Source: Pythium myriotylum (taxonomy: Eukaryota > Oomycota > Peronosporomycetes > Pythiales > Pythiaceae). Taken from it: a stretch of DNA of 64,000 nucleotides. Of this stretch, positions 1 through 9,549 are shown piece by piece. The notes beneath the pieces were generated by a model that was given only the letters and a program-made list of their open reading frames with translations, was not told the origin of the DNA and did not search any database. How positions within the stretch are numbered: position 1 is the stretch's first letter; the number at the start of each line of letters is the position of its first letter. The stretch spans positions 2,046,001-2,110,000 of the forward strand of contig JALJCQ010000017.1 of NCBI GenBank assembly GCA_023091665.1, given 5' to 3'. The translations under genes were made by a program, and so were the position numbers.

Positions 1-50
1 AACACAGGGCCTAAAATATCTGCGTCAACTCACACTAATCTAGGCGCGTT

Positions 51-57
51 TCACTCC
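51..57 (+). promoter_or_regulatory. Possible initiator (TCACTCC) upstream of the LYR-motif gene
   Basis: TCACTCC followed by ATTTT resembles the oomycete initiator plus flanking element. It lies 26 nt before an in-frame ATG at 77 and 113 nt before the conserved start at 164. The match is short and near the window edge, so it is tentative. Confidence 0.3.
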
Positions 58-163
58 ATTTTAGGATTGATACCTTATGTTATGTGGCAGTGCTCTTATC
101 GTAGGACCTCGCGCGCCGCTCGTCGGTGCCAATGGAACACACTGGAAGCCCTCGCGCGTCGCC

Positions 164-595
164 ATGCGCGCGCCGCCGTTCAAGTCGCTGCAGTACTTCC
201 TCAACCGCGCGCAGGTGCTCGCGCAGTACAAGCAGTTCCTGCGCATCACGCAGCCGCTGCCGAGAGAGACGCGGCGCGACGTGCGCCAGCAGATCCGCGC
301 CGGCTTCGAGCTCTACCGCGACGTGGGCGACGACAAGCAGGTGGCGCTCTTCGTGCGCCAGGGCAAAGAGCAGCTTAAGCACGTGAGCGACCTCGTCGAC
401 TCGGCCGTGGCTCGCCAGCGGCTCGCGGACGAGAAAGCCGCGGCGGCCGAGGAGACGAAGCAGGACTCGTGGGTCGAAGAAGGAGGCGACGGAAGCGACC
501 AAGACGATGTCAAAGGCCGCGTCGGCAAGGGCTGGCCCTGGAAGAAGCAGGAGTCGCTGAAGAAGATAGAGCTAGAAGGAATCCGGAGAAGATAG
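164..595 (+). CDS. LYRM2: LYR-motif protein, LYRM2-like (mitochondrial)
   Basis: LYR-motif proteins are small matrix proteins that help assemble Fe-S clusters and respiratory complexes; LYRM2 is linked to complex I. The N-terminal 75 residues follow the LYRM2 pattern: an LxxFLxRxQVLxxY segment, a basic DRR-type helix, then GFELYRD and a QGKEQLK segment. The LYR tripeptide itself reads as QYK. The last 60 residues are an acidic then basic low-complexity tail longer than the roughly 90-residue animal protein. I chose the ATG at 164 because family similarity begins there and its context (GCCATG) is good. An in-frame ATG at 77 would add 29 residues with no recognisable family sequence. Single exon, TAG stop at 593-595. 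Confidence 0.75.
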   Translation: MRAPPFKSLQYFLNRAQVLAQYKQFLRITQPLPRETRRDVRQQIRAGFELYRDVGDDKQVALFVRQGKEQLKHVSDLVDSAVARQRLADEKAAAAEETKQDSWVEEGGDGSDQDDVKGRVGKGWPWKKQESLKKIELEGIRRR

Positions 596-2282
596 GGTGA
601 TGAATGCAATAGAATCGAAGTACCCTTCATCGTGCTCGGCGTGGTGTTTCGACAGGCTGATCGGATGTGAACGGAAGACAGAAAGCATAGTTGCGGTGTG
701 TGAGTCGACGTCGCACATGTTTCAGCTTGAGTGCCAATCCATTCGTACAGGTAAGGAAATACTCACGATGGTCGTTCAGGGCCAGTGACGCAGCCAGTTT
801 TTGTGTGACACTACTAATGGTAATGCTCGAATAAGAGTGAAGACAGGGCTTGGAAGTTTCCTCCGCTCGCTCTCTCGATCAATCGATTGTGTAGTTGCTT
901 CCTACATTTTCTGCGACGCAATCCATCTTGTCATTCGTAGAAGCCTCGAGGCTGATTGTGATAAACTGCCGTTACACAAGAGGCAGCACAAAGTCATACA
1001 TCAGCGCAGAATCCAACCCCCACGTGGTATCATCATGGTCTCGTTCGCGCCGCCGGTGTCCTCGCTGCAACTTCGTTGTCGCTCAAGTTGTTGGAGGACT
1101 TGCCCACGACGCGCACCATCACAAGCCTAAACGAACCGCTTAGCGGCTTTCTCGTCGTCCGAAGTCACAGAAACCCCCTCCAGATGGATTTTCTGAGCTT
1201 CTTGTCGCTCTCGAGCGGGTCTACCCGCCAATTCAGATACACAAGAACTGATTGAGACAGATGAGAACATAGGTTTGAGATGAAAGAAATCGGCGTTCGT
1301 TTTATGCACAAACGGACGGATCCGAGCTTGGTTAGGCGTGAAAGAAGCGTACAGCTCGTTGGCGCAAGCCATGCACAAGGCGTTGTTGCCGCAGGGCATG
1401 CAGACCGCGTGCACATCGCGGTCCGTAGTTCGGGCACGTGTCTATGGGATTGCAAGCCAGTGCCGAGATGAAACGACAGGATGAGATAATTCGCTCAATC
1501 GCCTCCGAGATGCGTGAATCCCATCCAGACAAGACTGGAAAATTGGGTCGCCTCGCAACATAGTCTGTGCCACTCGCACCAGGGTTTGCGGCAACGGTCG
1601 GCGAAAATGAACGCGCCGATCATCTCAGATCGTGCACCGCACCACGAGCACCCGAAGGCTGCATCCGAGTGCGACAAGCAATCGTCGCTTCGACGGATTT
1701 TGGTGATCGACGTAGGAGGATGGCAAGTCGGGTTGAGATGCGGAGGCCTATAGCATTAGAATAGCTTCGTTCGGGTGGCAGCCTTGCACCACACGACATT
1801 GCAGCGAGGTCTTTATCGATGGCAGCTTTAGGCAATTGTTGAGCGAGATCAGACGTTTCATCGCACTGCATGGCTTGTCCAATGACTTGTCCGATCATGT
1901 CACGCATTGGTGGTGGCATGATCAGTCCCTGACTTCTGCGTCAACAAGCCCATTCAAGGTGCTGCCGAAGGCATCACAGCATGGAACCGACAGCTTCGCT
2001 ATGTAGCTGAACGCCAGTACAGTAATTGCTCAAAGATTCGATGATTATGTTCGACTCTGGCGGTCTGGCCCGTGTAGTCATACAATTGGTGCAACCTTCC
2101 ACGTCTATGTTCGTGCCGAAGTCACGATGCCCAGTCAACAATTGCCTGGATGTCCCCCATTCTGACTAGCCATCAAGAATCCCAAGTGGACCGACTCGGC
2201 TTCCACTCTTCGCCACCAAAAGTTGCGCCCTTCACGGGCTCCCACCGGGTGACACGCTGCTTCCCAATCAGTCGCTTGAGCC
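596..2282. other. Long intergenic region with no convincing gene
   Basis: No open frame here has a recognisable domain. The minus strand between about 1,700 and 1,130 holds scattered Cys-rich stretches in different frames (for example CGNNALCMACA near 1,400-1,360), which could be the decayed remains of a zinc-binding protein. The evidence is too weak to call a gene. Confidence 0.4.
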
Positions 2283-2298
2283 TCTCATTCGGCAATCA
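2283..2298 (+). promoter_or_regulatory. Oomycete core promoter (initiator plus flanking element)
   Basis: TCTCATTCGGCAATCA matches the oomycete consensus GCTCATTYYNCAWTTT at most positions. It sits about 40 nt before the ATG at 2329, which supports that start codon and an early 5' end for the transcript. Confidence 0.7.
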
Positions 2299-2328
2299 CC
2301 CAGCGCCCACCCAAGCAGTCTACGCACG

Positions 2329-3999
2329 ATGGTTCATGCTTCTGGTCTCGCGGCCGCCCTCGCTGCCCTCGGCGTCTCGGTAGCCTCCGCCTCCGTCCCA
2401 GCCTTCGAGATCCCGTCCTTCGACTACGCCGGTCTGAGTGCCGAAGGCATGTCAACCCGTGTGCTCGAGGCGCTCACGGAAGGTGGCATCGTCGCCTTCC
2501 GCAACATTCCCAACTACGCGAACGTGCGCGAGCGATACCTGGCGAAGGCCGTGGACTGTGCACTCGCAATGGAGTCCGATGGTCACTCGGAACACCTCTC
2601 GACCAAGCAGTTCAACGACGGAACGCGTCGACTCACGCTGCGCTCGACCGCTGGCCGTGAACTGGACGCGTTCGCTGAGACCGAGGCGCTCGCGGTCAAG
2701 TGCCCCGGCTACCACGCTGCCTACCACGAGTTCAGCCGTACGCTGGAGCGCGCCGTCTCGTCGTTCGCCTCGGCACTCGACCAGACTTCCTTCCGTCTGA
2801 GTGACGGCGAAAGAGTGCTCACACCTCGCCAATTATTCGGAGAAGCTGTGCGATTGGACCACTTCCACGCGTATGAAGCGGCGACAACGCCCTCAGGCGC
2901 TGAGCCGACATCCGAGCGGGAGCTCTCACTCTTGCTCCACGAAGACCACGGCATGTTCATCGCCATGTCTGCTCCCGAATTCTTCGATGTCAACGCGCAG
3001 GGCGTTGTGTCACGGCGCCAACTTCAATCCGAGGACTCGGGTCTTGTCATCCGCAAGAATGAAGACAACTCAGTCGTCCGCCCGGTGCTTAAAGCAGACG
3101 AACTCGTGCTGATGGCCGGCACGGGCTTCACGCAGTGGATGGAGGGCACCCAGGAAATCCCCGCCGTGATGCACGGCATGAAGATGCCAAGCGAGCTTGT
3201 TGGAACCCAGACTAATGGTCATCGCCATCTGCGCGCGTGGTTTGGCAAGATGACGCTGCTCCCGCCGCACCAGCGAATGCTTCGCACAGGTGTCCCTTTC
3301 GAGGAGTTCACCAACCTGACTCAGCGCCATCTACTGGCGAGCACAAACGGAGTGGAAGGCGGCGATCTCAAGACTGTTGGTTGCTCTGGCGGTCGCCGCC
3401 TTGTCGTCTCTGAAGGAAGCTGCGCCTACCGCCTCTGCAAGCCTCGACCTGAGTACGCGAACACTACGATTTTCCCGAGCTGCCCGTCATCGTGCAATTA
3501 CGAGTACCCGTCGCAGTCCCAAGTGGATCGCTGCAACAAGAAATGCGAGTGCACGGGCACGACGTCGAACGCCGGATTGTGCTGGATGACCTGCGCGGCG
3601 TGGCTGCCCGAGTCTGACTGCCCTCTCGATCGTCAGTATTGCTTGGGAATGGTCATGAAGTGCGCGGCTCCCGGGGAGCCAGTCACGCACCAGCCGCTGT
3701 CTCCGCACGATATGCCGCCCCAGCTCACGTACCACCCCGTCACGATCCCGCCGGCACCGGCCTCGCCGGAGCCCCCAGTACCGACGACGACGGAGCCATC
3801 GACGCCCGCTCCGCCCACACCGTCTCCGACGAGCGCGGCTCCTGTCACGCCAGCTCCGACCACGCCAGCCCCCACGACACCAGCGCCAACGACAGTCGCT
3901 CCCGTCACACCAGCCCCCACCACGCCGCCCCCGACTGCAGCAGTCCCCGCCACGTCCACGCCGGCGCCGATCCCATCGACTTCGCGTCCTCAGTGCTAA
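2329..3999 (+). CDS. Secreted HxD..H dioxygenase-like protein with Cys-rich domain and Thr/Pro-rich tail
   Basis: The first 21 residues form a signal peptide (MVHASGLAAALAALGVSVASA). Residues 25-330 resemble the isopenicillin N synthase-like 2-oxoglutarate/Fe(II) oxygenase fold: an N-terminal segment of the LxxGGIVAFRNIPNY type, then H204-E-D206 as the likely iron ligands, H282 as the distal ligand, and Arg299 or Arg302 in GHRHLRAWFGKM as a candidate cosubstrate contact. A Cys-rich module (roughly 355-450) with about 16 cysteines follows, then a mucin-like tail (475-556) of TPAP/TTPAP repeats that is probably heavily O-glycosylated. The role is therefore an extracellular or wall-associated oxidase of unknown substrate. 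A core promoter lies 40 nt upstream. Intronless. The fold is inferred from the spacing of the ligands, not from close similarity. Confidence 0.8.
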   Translation: MVHASGLAAALAALGVSVASASVPAFEIPSFDYAGLSAEGMSTRVLEALTEGGIVAFRNIPNYANVRERYLAKAVDCALAMESDGHSEHLSTKQFNDGTRRLTLRSTAGRELDAFAETEALAVKCPGYHAAYHEFSRTLERAVSSFASALDQTSFRLSDGERVLTPRQLFGEAVRLDHFHAYEAATTPSGAEPTSERELSLLLHEDHGMFIAMSAPEFFDVNAQGVVSRRQLQSEDSGLVIRKNEDNSVVRPVLKADELVLMAGTGFTQWMEGTQEIPAVMHGMKMPSELVGTQTNGHRHLRAWFGKMTLLPPHQRMLRTGVPFEEFTNLTQRHLLASTNGVEGGDLKTVGCSGGRRLVVSEGSCAYRLCKPRPEYANTTIFPSCPSSCNYEYPSQSQVDRCNKKCECTGTTSNAGLCWMTCAAWLPESDCPLDRQYCLGMVMKCAAPGEPVTHQPLSPHDMPPQLTYHPVTIPPAPASPEPPVPTTTEPSTPAPPTPSPTSAAPVTPAPTTPAPTTPAPTTVAPVTPAPTTPPPTAAVPATSTPAPIPSTSRPQC

Positions 4000-4828
4000 G
4001 AGTCTCTGATAACGAGCGAATTCATCCTCTCACGTCGCCTTGGCAACTGAGTTCGTATCTGGCAAACGCCCCGACTCCACCTCGCGGCTGCTGTGAGACA
4101 AACGCAGGGACCTGCTTGGCTGTGTCAGTCAAGTCAAAGCAGGGAGGACGTGGAGACTCGTGGGTGGTGATGGCCTCAACGTCCACGCCAACAAAAACTT
4201 TTTTTCGTGAGTCAACGGCTCAAAAAACGTCGCATGCGTCCAAGCGCCCTGCTCAGGGGGTATGCGACGATGTCGCCCGTCCTCAGACAATACAAATCAC
4301 AATATCCATGCCTCGAGGTCATCCCTCGTCTGAGATTTTTATCCATCAACCGAAACTGCCCGATCGGTTCGTGGAGACTCGAGCTGTGGTCCACCGACTT
4401 GGAGCTCCTGAGCCCTTGCAGATTCGAGCTCAATCCCCCAGGACCTCCGACTCGACCGTCTCCCTCTGTCTGCCTCGGGCTCCGTGTTGAGTCAGGCCTG
4501 CTGCTCGGGGTGAACACGGCTCGAGATTCCAGCTGCAGAGATAACTGAACCAGGCTTTGCCATTTTCTCACCAGCTGGGAGGAGTGAGCGGCGGGGCGAC
4601 GTGCATCCATGCCATCGCCTTCCAAAGGGTATCAGCGACCACGACGTCAAAGCTGAGCCAACTCGCATGCGCGTAGGGGATGCGTCGACTGATAGCCGAT
4701 GGGTTTATCTAGTGTGGCGGCGACTCGGCTGTTGGCATCCATGGGAAGCGACGCTGGAGCGACCAGTCCCAAGAGAGGCATCTTCCCCGGACGCCATTCC
4801 TCCCCACGAGTGGATCCCAGGCGTTTAG
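4000..4828. other. Intergenic spacer
   Basis: The spacer runs between the secreted oxygenase-like gene and the first permease. I see no domain-bearing frame; short frames on either strand have no recognisable content. The downstream promoter begins at 4829. Confidence 0.5.
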
Positions 4829-4842
4829 TCACTCTCGAATCT
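4829..4842 (+). promoter_or_regulatory. Oomycete core promoter of permease A
   Basis: TCACTCTCGAATCT fits the initiator plus CAWTT-type flanking element and ends 14 nt before the ATG at 4857, giving a very short leader. Confidence 0.55.
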
Positions 4843-4856
4843 GCAGCCAGCTCGCC

Positions 4857-6938
4857 ATGTCGGACAAGAACCTCGCCAGGGCGTCGCCGGCGTTCGCCCC
4901 CGGACTCGCGGGCCTGCGTCGCCGACCGATCCAAGTCAACGTGCCCGTTGCCGAGAACCGCGGCCCGCTCTGGACGTTTCCGGGAGCCGGCTCGGCCAAG
5001 GACGTCGATGTGCCGAGTGACGAGCTCACGCAGATCCGCGAGTCGCTCACGGTCAAGCGCCACCAGCTCAGCGAGTGGCCATCGACGGCTATCTGCGGCA
5101 ACGACATCCTTTCCAGTGTGCTCTACTCGTCGGGCATCGTGGCCGCAAAGGCCGGCAAGCTCTCGCCGATCCCGCTGCTGCTGGTCGCCGGTCTGCTCTA
5201 CTTCTTCCGGTTCATCTACGAGGAGGTCGTCACGGCCATCCCGCTCAACGGCGGCTCGTACAACGTGCTGCTCAACACAACGTCCAAGCGCGTGGCGGCC
5301 TTCGGCGCGGCGCTCGGCATCATCTCGTACCTGGCAACGGGCGTCGTGTCAAGCGCGTCGGCCGTCAACTACCTCAAAAGCGTCGTCGACGGCATCCCCC
5401 TCGTCATCACGACCATCGGGCTTCTCTTTGCGTTTGCCGTGCTGAACCTGTTCGGCATCACCGAGAGCTCACGCGTGGCCCTCGCCATCTTCCTGCACCA
5501 CATTCTCGTGCTCACGGTGCTCTCAGTCGCGTCGTTCGTGTACGTCGTGCAGCACACGCATATCTTCAGCGACAACATGCACAGCGACCTGCCCAAGGTC
5601 GACTTTGCCGGCGACGTGATCGAGTCGAACTGGTTCGCGGCGATCTTCTTCGGCTTTGGCGCGGCTATGCTGGGTATTACGGGGTTTGAGAGCTCGGCCA
5701 ATTTCGTCGAGGAGCAAAAGCCCGGCGTCTTCCGCAAGACGCTGCGCAACATGTGGAGCCTCGTCACCGTGTACAACATCGTGCTCATTTTCATGGCGCT
5801 CGGCGTGCTTCCGATCAATACGATCATCGAGAAGAAGGACTTCTTGCTCGCCGAGATGGGTGAAGTCGTCATCGGCCACTGGTTCAAGGTCTGGGTCGCT
5901 GTCGATGCGTTTGTCGTGCTGAGCGGCGCGGTGCTCACGTCGTACGTGGGCATCACGGGCCTCGTGCGCCGTCTCTCGAGCGACCGCGTGCTCCCAGCGT
6001 TCCTCATGACGCAGAACAAGTGGCGCAAGACCAACCACTGGATCATTCTGCTCTACTTCGCGGTCGCCTCGAGTCTCGTGCTCGTGCTTGACGCCAACAC
6101 GACGACCATCGGCGGCGTCTACACGTACGCGTTCCTCGGTCTCATGGCGCTCTTCTCGTTCGGATGCATGGTGCTCAAGGCCAAGCGAGGCGAGATCCCG
6201 CGGGACATCCACGCGCCCTGGTGGACGTGCATCATGGGTTTCACGCTCGTCATCATCGGCATCCTGTCGAACCTGCTCGGCGATCCGAAGGTGCTCATGT
6301 ACTTTGCGCTCTACCTGATCGTCGTCGTGTCCATCATGATGGGCATGCTCGAGCGCGTGTCGATCCTCAAGCTCTCGCTGGCCGTCATGAAGGCCGTGCT
6401 GCCGTCTCGTTCGCGCTCGAGCGAGAGCGTGAACAACGCGCTGTCGCCCGTGCCGGCCAACTACGACGCGGCCGACACGCCGTCGCTCACGGGAGACGCC
6501 GAGACGACCCGCACGGGTGCTCGTGGCGGCCGCACGATCACGAAGGCGATCATCGGCATCAACGAAGCGCCGATCATCTTCTTCTGCAAGTACCCGGACC
6601 TCACGATCATCAACAAGGCCATCTTGTACGTGCGTAAGAACGAGCAGACCCACAATTTGCGCATCATCCACGTCTCGGACATGGGCGCCGACGGCGGCGA
6701 AGGCGGCGAGAGCGTGTCGGTGCGAAGAGAGTTCGAGAACATCGTCGCGCTCTTCGACTCGATCTACCCGAAGCTCCGCATCGACTTTGTGCACGTGCAC
6801 GGCGATTTCGAGCCGGCGGTGGTCAAGTGGCTCTCGGAGTCGATGGAAGTGCCCATCAACCTCATGTTCATCGCGCAGCCGGGCGACCATGCCGTCCACA
6901 GCGTCTCGAAGCTCGGCGTGCGCGTGATCACGGCCTGA
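4857..6938 (+). CDS. APC-superfamily amino acid permease (paralogue A)
   Basis: A 693-residue polytopic membrane protein of the amino acid-polyamine-organocation superfamily, probably a proton-coupled importer of amino acids or polyamines at the plasma membrane. A hydrophilic N-terminus of about 75 residues leads to the conserved SEWPSTAICGNDILSSVLY helix-1 segment with its unwound GND-type motif. About twelve hydrophobic segments follow to residue 535. A soluble C-terminal domain of about 110 residues (from PIIFFCKYPDLTIINKA) resembles a universal-stress-protein-type regulatory module. Single exon. The same architecture is repeated in the genes at 7279, 17860 and 21582; substrates cannot be assigned from sequence. 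Confidence 0.88.
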   Translation: MSDKNLARASPAFAPGLAGLRRRPIQVNVPVAENRGPLWTFPGAGSAKDVDVPSDELTQIRESLTVKRHQLSEWPSTAICGNDILSSVLYSSGIVAAKAGKLSPIPLLLVAGLLYFFRFIYEEVVTAIPLNGGSYNVLLNTTSKRVAAFGAALGIISYLATGVVSSASAVNYLKSVVDGIPLVITTIGLLFAFAVLNLFGITESSRVALAIFLHHILVLTVLSVASFVYVVQHTHIFSDNMHSDLPKVDFAGDVIESNWFAAIFFGFGAAMLGITGFESSANFVEEQKPGVFRKTLRNMWSLVTVYNIVLIFMALGVLPINTIIEKKDFLLAEMGEVVIGHWFKVWVAVDAFVVLSGAVLTSYVGITGLVRRLSSDRVLPAFLMTQNKWRKTNHWIILLYFAVASSLVLVLDANTTTIGGVYTYAFLGLMALFSFGCMVLKAKRGEIPRDIHAPWWTCIMGFTLVIIGILSNLLGDPKVLMYFALYLIVVVSIMMGMLERVSILKLSLAVMKAVLPSRSRSSESVNNALSPVPANYDAADTPSLTGDAETTRTGARGGRTITKAIIGINEAPIIFFCKYPDLTIINKAILYVRKNEQTHNLRIIHVSDMGADGGEGGESVSVRREFENIVALFDSIYPKLRIDFVHVHGDFEPAVVKWLSESMEVPINLMFIAQPGDHAVHSVSKLGVRVITA

Positions 6939-7278
6939 GCTGTCAGTTGTAAAATTTCGAACACGAAGCAGAATTCGAAGCCATGTTCTCGAAGTGGCTC
7001 CATTCTTTCCACTTATTGCGGGAGAGAAGAAATTATAATCGTATTTGAAAAAAAAGAATCCGCGTCTCTGATCATCCAAATATGACCACCCCTACCCCTC
7101 GACTTTTGATCTTTTCTGTGTCCTCTGGCGTCTGTTTTTTTTTTAAAGCCCCTCGCCTTGTCTCAGAAATCGAAATAAACCCTCTTTGTCTCTGCCTCAG
7201 AATATAAATACCCAGCTGCCCGCCGGCGCCCATTATAATTCGCATCACGCCATTGCAGCGCCAGGCCGAACGACCCCC

Positions 7279-9486
7279 ATGGACGCCAGCTCGCCGCTCG
7301 AGGCCTCGTTCGCGGCCGCGTCGACGCCGCGCGCCGAGCGAGAGACCAGCGCGTTCTCGGCGCTGTCGACGCGCGTGCTGGCGCGCACGACCGACGCGCT
7401 GCGACGCATGCGCAGCCTCGAGCGCGAGGCCCTCGGGCTCGACGTGCACGACGCCACGGGCAGCGACCGCTTCTCGGCGCCCACGCCCAGCCAGCTGCGC
7501 CACCGCTTCATCCAGATCCACGTCGTCGACCAGCGCTTCAAAGAGCCCTCATGGATGCACCCCAACCTCGGCGGCGAGGCCCAGTACGTGCACTCGACGC
7601 CCGAGGAGCTCGACGCGCTCCGCGCCAAGATGCTCGCCGAGAAACACAACCTCGGCGAGTGGTCCTCCACGGCCATCAGCGGCAACGACGTGCTCTCGAG
7701 CGTGCTCTTCACGGCGGGCCTGCTCATCGACAAGGCCGGCAAGCTCGCGCCCGTCGCACAGCTCATCGTCGTTCTGGTCATCTACTGCTTCCGATGGGTC
7801 TTTGAAGAGGCCGTGAGCGCCGTGCCGCTCAACGGCGGCTGCTACAACATCCTGCTCAACGCCGCCTCCAAGAAGACCGCGGCCGTCGCCGCCACCTTCA
7901 GCATCCTCTGCTACCTCGCCACGGGCGTCGTCTGCGGCGTCTCGGCGTTCAACTACGTCAACTCGCTGCTGTCGCTGCCGGTGGTCGCGTGCACCGTCGG
8001 CCTCCTTCTCGCCTTCGCGCTGCTCTGTCTCATGGGGATAGCCGAGAGCGCAGTCGTCGCGCTCGTCTTCTTCCTCTTCCACGTGTTCACGCTCTCCGTG
8101 CTGTGCATCTTCTCGCTCATTTACATGATCCAGAACCCGTCGATCATGTGGGACAACTTGCAGACGTCGTTGCCGAGCACATTGATTGGCGGACACTTGG
8201 TCGACGGCAACGTCTTCACCAGTATCTTCCTCGGACTTGGGCCCGCGATGCTCAGCGTCACTGGCTTCGAAACCTCGCCGCAGTTTATCGAAGAGCAAGC
8301 CCCCGGGGCCTTTCCGAAAACTCTGCGAAACAACTGGGCGCTCTCAGGATTCTTCAATATGGCTACAGTCATTTTAGCGCTGGGTGTCGTGCCGATCGCC
8401 GAAGTGGAGGGCAAGAAGGACGTACTTCTGGCGTACATGGGTCGCATCACGAGTGGTCATTGGCTTGAGATATTGGTGACGGTCGACGCGTTCGTGGTGC
8501 TTGCTGGGGCCGTGCTGACTTCCTACGTGGGCATTAACGGCCTGGCGCAACGTCTTGCAATCGACCGCGTACTGCCTCGTTTCTTGCTTCAGCAAAATTC
8601 GTGCCGGAAGACCAACCACTACATTATCCTATCATACTTCGTCGTCGCCTCGAGCCTCGTGGTCACGCTCAACGCCAAGGTCGGTCCTCTGTCCGGTGTA
8701 TTTGGGTTTGCTTTCTTGGGCGTCATGGCCTCTTTCGCTTTGGGTTGCATTCTGCTGAAAATTGGTCGGGAAGACATCCCTCGAGCAACGCGGACATCGT
8801 GGACGAACGTGACGTTCTGTTTGCTTATGGTTTTTGTGGGAATGGTCGCCAATGCGCTCGGAGATATCTCTTCGTTGGGCTATTTTGCAGCCTATTACCT
8901 TGGGGTATTGCTCGTCGTTATGATTATGCTCGAACGCGTGACGCTTCTCAAATTCGTTCTCTACGTCTCCAAACAACTTATTATTTACTTCAGGTACGAG
9001 CGTTCCGGTCGCGCAATGCCGCCGTTGCCCACGCAGCATTCGCTTGTCTCGTCATCGACTCCGTCGGCAGTCGCTCGCGGTCATGGAGTCATCGGCAGCG
9101 TCATGGTAGCCAAAAGCATCGAGCGAATTAAGAAGACACCAGTGATCTTCTTCTGCAAGTCTCCGAATCTTCCCAAGATCAATGAGGCAATTTCCTACGT
9201 CATCCACAACGAGCAGACGTATTGTCTTCGCCTGGTGCACGTTATTTCACCAACGAGTCGTGAAGAAGTGCCACGAGAGTTTGAAGACATCGTGTGTCTC
9301 TTCGACCATATTTACCCGTCCATCAAGATCGATTTTGTCGCCGTGACGGGCGTTTTTGATCCCGCGATGATTGAGTGGATCTCCGCAAACATGAACATTC
9401 CAACCAACATGATGTTCATGCGCCAACCGGTGAACAGCGAGACCCATGCGGTCGCTGCTGCCGGCGTGCGCGTGATCACCAACTAA
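7279..9486 (+). CDS. APC-superfamily amino acid permease (paralogue B, divergent)
   Basis: This tandem neighbour of permease A begins about 340 nt downstream on the same strand. I start it at the ATG at 7279 in a good context (CCCATGG); the frame is open upstream to about 7186 but has no ATG there. The protein is 735 residues with a longer N-terminal extension of about 110 residues. It has the same LGEWSSTAISGNDVLSSVLF signature, about twelve membrane segments, and a C-terminal soluble domain starting TPVIFFCKSPNLPKINEA. It is clearly the most divergent of the four paralogues here, and its second half has a less GC-biased third position. A local AT-rich block with TATAAT lies at 7202-7240, but I see no clear initiator. 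Confidence 0.87.
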   Translation: MDASSPLEASFAAASTPRAERETSAFSALSTRVLARTTDALRRMRSLEREALGLDVHDATGSDRFSAPTPSQLRHRFIQIHVVDQRFKEPSWMHPNLGGEAQYVHSTPEELDALRAKMLAEKHNLGEWSSTAISGNDVLSSVLFTAGLLIDKAGKLAPVAQLIVVLVIYCFRWVFEEAVSAVPLNGGCYNILLNAASKKTAAVAATFSILCYLATGVVCGVSAFNYVNSLLSLPVVACTVGLLLAFALLCLMGIAESAVVALVFFLFHVFTLSVLCIFSLIYMIQNPSIMWDNLQTSLPSTLIGGHLVDGNVFTSIFLGLGPAMLSVTGFETSPQFIEEQAPGAFPKTLRNNWALSGFFNMATVILALGVVPIAEVEGKKDVLLAYMGRITSGHWLEILVTVDAFVVLAGAVLTSYVGINGLAQRLAIDRVLPRFLLQQNSCRKTNHYIILSYFVVASSLVVTLNAKVGPLSGVFGFAFLGVMASFALGCILLKIGREDIPRATRTSWTNVTFCLLMVFVGMVANALGDISSLGYFAAYYLGVLLVVMIMLERVTLLKFVLYVSKQLIIYFRYERSGRAMPPLPTQHSLVSSSTPSAVARGHGVIGSVMVAKSIERIKKTPVIFFCKSPNLPKINEAISYVIHNEQTYCLRLVHVISPTSREEVPREFEDIVCLFDHIYPSIKIDFVAVTGVFDPAMIEWISANMNIPTNMMFMRQPVNSETHAVAAAGVRVITN

Positions 9487-9549
9487 AAACACTCAATACT
9501 CTGCATCTTGCTAGTTTTTCCATTTATTATTCTTCATATAGCTCATCAT

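Noticed and set aside
1130..1530. RING-like zinc finger on the minus strand
   Set aside because: The Cys pattern is scattered over different frames and incomplete. There is no consistent gene model.
5523..7079. A 518-codon open frame antisense to permease A, and similar long antisense frames opposite other permeases
   Set aside because: Composition is Arg/Asp/His/Glu-rich with no domain, and it mirrors the GC-rich codons of the real gene on the other strand.
7186..7278. Upstream extension of permease B
   Set aside because: It contains no ATG in frame, only a TTG, and the first ATG at 7279 has a good context.
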